Shown here: piece after piece, positions 60,001 through 64,000 of the stretch
Layout: the number at the start of each line of letters is the position of its first letter
Position numbering within the stretch: position 1 is the first letter of the stretch
Origin: Craspedostauros australis
Lineage: Eukaryota > Bacillariophyta > Bacillariophyceae > Mastogloiales > Achnanthaceae
Direction of reading: 5' to 3'
Assembly (NCBI GenBank): GCA_026770025.1
Contig: JAMXDE010000029.1
Span: forward strand, 1-64,000
Length of the DNA: 64,000 nucleotides
Position numbers and translations under genes: made by a program
The notes under the pieces: model-generated
Databases searched by the model: none
Seen by the model: only the letters and a program-made list of their open reading frames with translations
Told to the model about the DNA's origin: nothing

Positions 60001-62671
60001 TGCGAGGGCCTCACGCTTAACACCGCGGCTGAACTCCTTGGTGAACGACTCTGGGAGAGCGCTCGCCGGAGCGAATGCAACACTTGGCACAGGAGCAGCA
60101 GCGATTGGAGTATCCGCTGTTGCAACTCGAGCCGAAGGGTTGGTCACTGGAGTAGCAAATCTGGCCCGATCAGGCGGGGACACAGATTCGATATCCTCGT
60201 CATCGTCCACAGTACGGCGAGTGCGAGTACTGGGAGGAATGATGCCGACACCTCCTCGTGGATGGTAGCTGGCCGGGGTCCGAGGACCCACGGCCCCGAT
60301 GACAGATAGGTGCGAGATGTCGTACATGTCGACACTCATCCATTCATCGGGAGTCAATCTGGGTTGGAGATTGATCCAGCGTACCAATGCGAGGATCTTG
60401 TTGACAACAAGCACATTCATGGGACGGAATGTGTTGTCGTCGTCATCGGTCACCTCGATTGCCAAGAGGGCAGGCTTATCGAGATGAATCAGATCCATTG
60501 CGTTGGCGATGCCGGCCTCGTTGAGAGCGCGACGTTGCCAAGAATGGGCCTGAATGCCGATGGTAGACAAGACGTGGTTGAGTATGGTGTACTCGTTGGT
60601 GTCGGTGACGTTGGTGTTGGTAGCCATGGTGAAAGCGTTCGGAGATGGGTGATGGGTGATAGTTGATGTGATTGATGTGATGGAAATTGTTTGTTTTGTG
60701 TTTGTTTTGTTGTAGTTGGCGGAGTATTTGTTTGTCTTGATATTTCTGGTTTCTCGCGTAGATCGCCGTGGGCGATGTTGTTGTACGATTCAAGAAATAG
60801 AGCAGGAAAGCACACTTGATCAATCGTCTGTGACGAGTTGTTTACGATTCAAGAGAGGATTGGCGTGTGAAGCAGTTTGGAAAGAGAGAGTTTACACACT
60901 TGGACTGTGATGTCTGGAGTGTGGTGAGCGCGCGAGGGCCGAAGCCGAGTGGAGCTGAACGGTGGATTCCGAACAGAAGAGTGTGTCTGCACAGAGGACT
61001 GGGCAGAGAGTGTCACGTCGTCACGTGAGGAAGCTGAGAATGCTGAAAGCAGATGAAGTGGATATTCACTCGATCAACACAGGTGTGGAGCGAGTGCGAC
61101 TGTTAATCTGATAAAACGATAATGAAAACGAGGTGAACTTACTGAACGCCGAAGGGTGATCAATCCGTGGTAGTGCAGTAGGTTGGTGAGTTTGATTGCA
61201 AGAGTGTGTCTTAGTCTTTTAGAGCTGTACGAATCCAAATGAGACTTTCAATTGGATTGTGAGCATGTGATGTGCAGCATCCATTATAGTTGGATCTGCA
61301 ACATCTCTATTAGTAGTAGTATAGTGGAGCGTTGAGTCTCCGTACGTGCAATCATCGCGGTGTCGATGTTGCCATTTCCAAGAGGAGACATCAATTTCGT
61401 GACGGTCGGAGAGAGAGTTTGTTGTTCACTCTCTTCCGATCAATTTGGGGGAACAAGGTTCATCCAACGGTTTGATCCGATTGTCCGTTCAGGACACGTC
61501 ATGTCACGCCCATAAGTGGCGTGGGATGGCCCGATCGCCCAAACCCAAATTCAGCGGACACGCGACATCGTCTTAAGTAGAGCACGATTCGAGGGTGGGA
61601 CCCCATCCCACCGACATTGAGTCACGCTTCATTCCCGCTCAAACTCTGAGCAGTCGGTCATTTGACTAACTCGACTAAATCTTAACACGACTAATAGGAA
61701 TACTAGTTTGAGCTAATAAAACGTCTGCAGTTGACTTCGCGGATTTTGGCTGCGAGGGCATCTTGCTCGTCCAAGGAGTTGGCGGAGTTGCTGTTCATGA
61801 ACTCAACGAAGAGGGTGATGAAGTTATCGTGGAACTTTGGCTCGATTCGGTTCATGAGCTGATCTTCTAGACTTGGGTCAAGGCTGTCGCGGAAGAATGC
61901 TGCGGCCGTCCAGTTGTTCTGGACGTCGTAGTGATCCCACTTCAGATGGTACTCGTTGAAGTGCATGGTGGCGTCTTCAAGAGTGAAAGCGGCTGGAGAG
62001 TCAAGAACACAGGTCATCTCTGACTCTGCGTTGCTGTCAGCGATGTACGCCATGGTGAGGAGTCCAGTTTTGGCCATGTGATTACGCACCAGGCGTATGA
62101 ACTGCTGGATGTTGCCTCCCTTCTTGAACTTGTCGGTGAGTCCTTGCTCTCGCTTGGACTGGTTGGTGGAGTCAGCACCGTTGTGGAGAATTCTCTGTTG
62201 TTGAGAGTTGGTCCACCTGGTCTGTGACTCGTCTTGGAGACCGGTCCACGACGCATTTGGTGCGCCTGCGGTCCAGGGTACCCAGTTGCGTCCTTGCTTG
62301 AGGATACCTCCCATGATGGGGACGGTTGGTTTCCCAGAGAGGTCGTCGTCGTCGTCGTCGTCACTGTCCTCACCTGACTTTCTGCTCTTCTTGGGCATGG
62401 GTGTTTCCATGTCGAAGAGGCTGTCATCAAGGAAGGACTGGTCCGTCCGGGCTCGTGTGGCGCCGACTGATCGGCTGCGCCCGAGACCGGAACGGCTTGG
62501 TGTCGCGGTGGTTGTTGCTGCTGCTTGGGCAGTGACTACAGCCGCGTTCGCTGCTTCTGCAGCGGCTTCGGCCGCCAACGTCGCCTGTGTGAGGCGGGCG
62601 TTCTCGATCGTGATCGCTTCGAGCTGCGCTTGCAGCTCTTCCAGCGTGGCAGGGGTTGTCTCTTCCGCCAT
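48063..62671 (-). CDS. Copia 1 gag-pol polyprotein, 2,407 aa, split by copia 2
   Basis: Coding runs 62,671-61,719, then (after removing copia 2 and one AAACG copy) 54,333-48,063, in one frame. N-terminal gag is Ala-rich, with a basic PKKSRK and a run of seven Asp. A gag zinc motif WCAKCRRWRLSHNTESH lies at about residue 508. Two hydrophobic helices follow (about 579-623; SIIGLVLLFASLQV and ANAWMLIAVTLLLL). Protease: VWDSGA (D about 813). Integrase: HYRLGH, CAACQFGK, then DHFVG, SDNATT and NGIAERS. RT: SIDFTNAF and LYVDDAG (about 2,075). RNase H: DADFAG, STMESEYAAL, EDNQACI. All enzymatic signatures are present. The product would be processed into capsid-like particle proteins and replication enzymes in the cytoplasm. 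The interruption separates gag's N-terminal 318 residues from the rest, so the copy is no longer expressible as one protein. Confidence 0.93.
54334..54338 (+). repeat. Target site duplication AAACG, left copy (copia 2)
   Basis: AAACG immediately before TGATAAAACG; the same five bases follow the other LTR at 61,719-61,723. Confidence 0.95.
54339..54948 (-). repeat. 3' LTR of copia 2
   Basis: 610 bp, TGATAAAACG...GAGCTAATA on plus. Contains two strong inverted repeats: GGTGGGA CCCCA TCCCACC at 54,824-54,842, and CACGCC/GGCGTG around the CATAAGT loop near 54,736-54,754. Confidence 0.96.
54949..54981 (-). promoter_or_regulatory. Polypurine tract of copia 2
   Basis: Only 33 bp separate the gag-pol stop from the 3' LTR. 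On minus it ends CACTTTGGGGAG directly against the LTR. Confidence 0.75.
54982..60627 (-). CDS. Copia 2 gag-pol polyprotein, 1,881 aa
   Basis: One uninterrupted frame from the ATG at 60,627. Gag occupies about residues 1-570 and has no CCHC knuckle visible; it ends in a Ser/Gly/Asn-rich basic stretch. Protease: ALVDSGANGG (D about 579). Integrase: AMDTFFSD (about 840), MSDNAKSE (about 904) and HQNGAERRIQ (about 938) give D, D and E. The usual HHCC zinc finger before it is replaced by GWIPARRIKDTLGCTSQWYR. RT: VGDIGNAYLEAY and CVYVDDLMA (about 1,517). RNase H: TTFVDANLLHC, YGSEFVAAR, GDNQSVI. Domain order is protease, integrase, RT, RNase H, which defines Ty1/copia. The protein should support particle assembly, reverse transcription and integration; with identical LTRs and an open frame this copy may be active. 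Confidence 0.96.
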   Translation of the reverse strand: MATNTNVTDTNEYTILNHVLSTIGIQAHSWQRRALNEAGIANAMDLIHLDKPALLAIEVTDDDDNTFRPMNVLVVNKILALVRWINLQPRLTPDEWMSVDMYDISHLSVIGAVGPRTPASYHPRGGVGIIPPSTRTRRTVDDDEDIESVSPPDRARFATPVTNPSARVATADTPIAAAPVPSVAFAPASALPESFTKEFSRGVKREALAFPTLKDDKRFLSFRRQFEAIAYTHGLEYHIDPSWEPGPSDMLFYNMQNRYLYSVLSLHVKTSRGDQLLRKHQASKDGRAVYQSLVEIYTNGVNGESAAMALRARIASFTLDNSWKKNRENFVDTWQGIISDIEDMEDDALPDNTKKTWLHNSIAPDKDLLNALTSTSYVRDEMLAAMPSGFEIKAAGFDHHLNSVRIHAQRLDSSHPRQTQKRNVNNAATGKGKGNSSGKSPAKGNGKTYTNDKRGRIPNEEWATMSWAQKKDYMHNNPSRSAGKGDTSRAANKAKSSGNSSSTPATNAPASSDAGGNADSKGGPPGSAINRMLAQARQSGQSTADFVDSDGGAWRRVNSTVVRYNFETSVETKTGALVDSGANGGLAGDDVLVLCKTGTTADVSGIGDSTIASLDIGTVAALLHTSSGPIIAKFHQYALYGKGKSIHSTNQLSAFGMDVNERPRGLPGGRQTVVTPEGHVIPLSIRAGLSYMDMRPPTPVEMDRYPHVDFTSDDVWDPSILDQEFGLDDVRALADDDDDGSAFADLDRLHVYAASTDEARGTVPHSGSAGNSGSVRVRSSPIDYEALRPHFGWIPARRIKDTLGCTSQWYRTSERFAMRKHFRTRFPAANVDRLHETVAMDTFFSDTPAHDDGVPGHGGCTMIQVFVALDSRYTSGFPMASERQVADSVLDFIRRHGAPDLLMSDNAKSEVGFKVQDILRQYAIKDHQSEPEHQHQNGAERRIQDIKRTVNGVMDRTGTPSRFWLICTLYVIDLFNHIAQRTCGNVTPSQAAFGQRPDVSKYLAYYWWQPVYYRVERPGFPSESKERRGRWAGPCLHKGDDLTFWVLDDATQQLLPRSAIRAADDASTRNLRADYPFPLVGEDADSATTVSDSDDGDYTDNTIPSDVEPIVHALSDAVLFSHQETESRTSGKDVVSVPKFTPEELLGKTILFHHNGQNVRAEVIQKINDSDAENHQRIKMLLSLNDGELHELISYVELSDVFEQQTTDGATNNPQAGSTWSFQDIVDHEGPLAQTSPSYKGSKYNVTVLWDDGSKTSEPLSVIAKDDPVSCAIYARKHDLLGVPGWKRFRQIGIRQTSIARAIATNKANRSNTPVFQFGVQVPRNHKEAMMLDAKNGNTLWADAERKEMDQLTSYETFKTLGYHAKVPDGFQKIRLQWVYAVKHDLRHKARCVAGGHLTAPCKDTAYAGVVSLRSLRLALLAGEMNGLQTMVGDIGNAYLEAYTKERICFVAGDEFGDKAGHTMQIVKALYGLRTSGARFHEALADTLRDLQFFQCRSDPDVWMRDGGDHWEYVCVYVDDLMATMKDPQAFFDTLTSVYGYKLKGVGPVSYHLGADFGRDSDGTMKMSPQSYIKRMLGNYERMFGCAPTKASCPLDHSDSPELDKSPELSEIDKRKFMSLIGALQWCITLGRFDISVAVMTLARFRAAPRKGHLERAQRVYGYLRKHPDAAIRFRTGVPHHEESFVVPKHDWLYSVYGHTQEETDPDVPTPKGAIVRTTTFVDANLLHCKVTGRSATGILHLVNQTPIEWFSKRQATVETATYGSEFVAARQATEQIISLRLALREMGIPIDGPSWMFGDNQSVITSSTVPMSMLSKRHNALAYHRVRSAIAAGVLYFVKIHGSQNVADIMTKFLPWASFWPLVKPLLFWKGTSPSPGRVT
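60628..61108 (-). promoter_or_regulatory. 5' leader of copia 2
   Basis: About 480 bp between the 5' LTR and gag start. The bases next to the LTR on minus read GATTAACAGTCGCACTCGC. This does not start TGG, so it is not a primer site for a tRNA 3' CCA end; an internal tRNA fragment or another primer may be used. No frame of note. Confidence 0.5.
61109..61718 (-). repeat. 5' LTR of copia 2
   Basis: 610 bp, by eye identical to 54,339-54,948 (constant offset 6,770). It should contain the promoter of element 2. Confidence 0.96.
61719..61723 (+). repeat. Target site duplication AAACG, right copy (copia 2)
   Basis: AAACG directly after GAGCTAATA; matches 54,334-54,338. Confidence 0.95.
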
Positions 62672-63099
62672 GATGGTTAGCGGGGACTTCTCGAGTAGTC
62701 TTCGGACGTCGAGGGAATCGATCTGTTTGCCTTCTCTTGCTCTTGCTCGACTTCACTTCGTTGAGAAGGTGTGCACTGAAGTTCGATGCAGGCTTTGAGA
62801 GGCTCGTACTCGGTCAGCGAGTGCGGTTATAGCTTGCTTTAGCAGAGGCTACTGAAGCTCGACCTTGGGTCGCTTACCTTCAGCTGGGACTTTTGTCCTC
62901 TTGAGTGGCTCGGTTTTCGAGCGTTGGTAGTCTGATTTCAAATCAGATGCATGCGATGAGGACTTCGTCCTTTGTTGGAAGCTCGGTCTGCGAGCTGTGC
63001 CTTTTGGCTTGGTCTCAGAGAGACTCTTGCGATTGGTTGGCAGAGGAAGATGCTCGGTGGAGTTGATTTGAGAGTATTTGGCAACCACTCGCAGCTACC
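62672..63099 (-). promoter_or_regulatory. 5' leader of copia 1 with a hairpin array
   Basis: About 430 bp between the 5' LTR and gag. Between 62,855 and 63,024 lie about eight short inverted repeats in a row: 62,855-62,875, 62,885-62,899, 62,908-62,922 (GCTCG/CGAGC), 62,931-62,947 (TCTGATT/AATCAGA), 62,958-62,971 (AGGAC/GTCCT), 62,980-62,996 (AGCTCG/CGAGCT), 62,999-63,008 (GCC/GGC) and 63,012-63,024 (GTCTC/GAGAC). Loops are 3-5 bases. In the genomic RNA they could form a string of hairpins used for packaging, dimerisation or translation control; function is inference. Confidence 0.7.
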
Positions 63100-63100
63100 A
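63085..63100 (-). promoter_or_regulatory. Primer-binding site of copia 1
   Basis: On minus, TGGTAGCTGCGAG directly follows the 5' LTR. It begins TGG and is complementary to a tRNA 3' end of the form ...GCAGCTACCA, resembling initiator tRNA-Met. The tRNA identity is not proven. Confidence 0.6.
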
Positions 63101-63791
63101 GTTAGGATTCGGGCGTAGTTGGCGCGAATCGGTGGAGAATGTCTCTTGAGTCTGCCAGCTTCGGGATAGCCGTGTGATGCAGTTCAAGAGAGGTGTACTA
63201 ATTGAAGAGTTATAACTTGTAACGATGAGAAGTAGAGTGCTTTGTAGCTAATCCTTGTCTGTGTTTATTATGAGTTAGCTTGTAGTGTTCATAGGGTGAA
63301 GAAACGATGTCACACAACTTGGCGAGACCCTGCACTGATGTACTTGGTTCAGTGCTACAGGGTATACAGTCATTACAGCGCCTTGCTCTCCACACACGTA
63401 GATACACTGCAGTGTAGATCATGGCTCATGGCAGTGACGACCATGAAGCAGTGGCTGTGGTTGGAGCTGGCTCTCGGATTCCATTGCTTGAGTTGAAGCA
63501 GGTTGGATACATGCGTTAAGACTACGGCAGTGGTGCAGTAGTCGTCAGCATGGAGGGAATCGAGGTATGTTGTAGTAAAAGGATCTGAGGAGCATATAGT
63601 TCCCAAGGTGAATTGTGAGTCAGGTCGGTCATGTTTGAGTCATGATGGATTCGTGAATGGAGGAGAGGAAGGAGGAGAAAAAGATTTGGTGGTCGATCAA
63701 GTCGGAAGATTTCGCGCCAAAAGCAAGAATTTCTCCCATCTGGTTGATACCGTATCCGGTAATAGTCTGTCCCTCATTGAATCTCAACTCT
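63100..63791 (-). repeat. 5' LTR of copia 1
   Basis: About 692 bp, diverged partner of 47,302-47,987. Similarity stops at GAATCTCAACTCT on plus. Confidence 0.88.
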
Positions 63792-64000
63792 GTTCATCTC
63801 TGCCAAGTTGTTTCTTCCTATTGGTGGGCTTAGTGTTGCTATGCCCTCCATCCTTTCGCAACCATCCTTTTGTTGTTGCGCCTCTCTTCATCTGCTTCGT
63901 GAGACAGGTGATTGCTGTTGCCTTCTGATGCCGCGAGACCTTGAGAAAATCTGCGATTTTGGCTTCTTGCGATTCCGTGGTAGTTGGGGATGGTGTGGTG
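63792..64000. other. Right flank of copia 1
   Basis: About 210 bp of unique sequence reaching the window edge, pyrimidine-rich on plus. No gene or element end is recognised. Confidence 0.4.

Larger units (their letters stand above)
54339..61718 (-). mobile_element. Ty1/copia element 2, complete and recent, 7,380 bp
   Basis: Two 610-bp LTRs that look identical (54,339-54,948 and 61,109-61,718), a perfect 5-bp duplication AAACG, a polypurine tract and one uninterrupted gag-pol. LTRs are identical at birth, so this insertion is very young. It lies in the gag of copia 1 in the same orientation. Confidence 0.97.
47302..63791 (-). mobile_element. Ty1/copia element 1 (interrupted by copia 2)
   Basis: Minus-strand retrotransposon. 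LTRs lie at 47,302-47,987 and 63,100-63,791. The body carries a single gag-pol frame of 2,407 aa, split only by copia 2 (54,339-61,718). Without that insert the element is about 9.1 kb. A primer-binding site and a polypurine tract are in the expected places. The two LTRs differ by several percent, with small indels, and I found no 5-bp target duplication. Confidence 0.92.

Noticed and set aside
62849-63088. 79-codon minus frame in the copia 1 leader
   Set aside because: Falls exactly on the hairpin array; its Lys/Thr/Ser-rich composition is explained by the inverted repeats.

Overview
The window is eukaryotic DNA made almost entirely of satellite and nested transposable elements; I see no convincing ordinary host gene. 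Most likely it comes from a diatom or another stramenopile. Three Ty1/copia elements have the gag, integrase and RT sequence style I associate with diatom copia lineages, for example a gag zinc motif of the form CxxCxxWxxSHxTxxH. Introns are short (78-179 bp) and GT-AG. This assignment is inference from family style, not from a marker gene.

Layout. (1) 1-10,203: a long satellite array of 88/94-bp monomers with higher-order repeat structure and a decayed right edge. (2) 10,848-15,649: a three-exon gene for a predicted 1,489-aa transposase-like protein joining an RNase-H/DDE-like core, a YqaJ-type nuclease and a zinc ribbon. (3) 16,319-16,980: a 74-bp minisatellite. (4) About 17,945-24,138: PIF/Harbinger element A, with a two-exon transposase (minus) and a divergent three-exon 578-aa partner gene (plus). 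(5) 24,159-38,384: a 14.2-kb element, here called O, with about 168-bp terminal inverted repeats. It encodes a large DDE-like protein of a type I cannot name. (6) 28,058-36,203: PIF/Harbinger element B (8,146 bp) inserted inside the O gene with a perfect CTG target duplication. B has 1.83-kb near-identical inverted arms and three genes. (7) 38,741-47,044: a mariner/Stowaway-type TIR pair with TA duplications enclosing a decayed copia element (39,670-46,590), which in turn carries a solo LTR (43,542-44,334). (8) 47,302-63,791: copia element 1, whose 2,407-aa gag-pol frame is split only by copia element 2 (54,339-61,718). Copia 2 has LTRs that look identical, a perfect 5-bp target duplication and an intact 1,881-aa gag-pol.

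How the parts relate. Insertion order can be read directly: O, then Harbinger B inside it; the mariner-like element, then the decayed copia, then the solo LTR; copia 1, then copia 2. In both gene-splitting cases (B in O, copia 2 in copia 1) removing the insert plus one target copy leaves a continuous reading frame, so the host elements were intact when hit. The dense nesting beside a 10-kb satellite suggests a heterochromatic, possibly pericentromeric or subtelomeric, location. The strongest candidates for undescribed biology are element O and its DDE-like protein, the DDE/YqaJ/zinc-ribbon gene, the extra partner proteins of the Harbinger elements, and an array of about eight short hairpins in the leader of copia 1.
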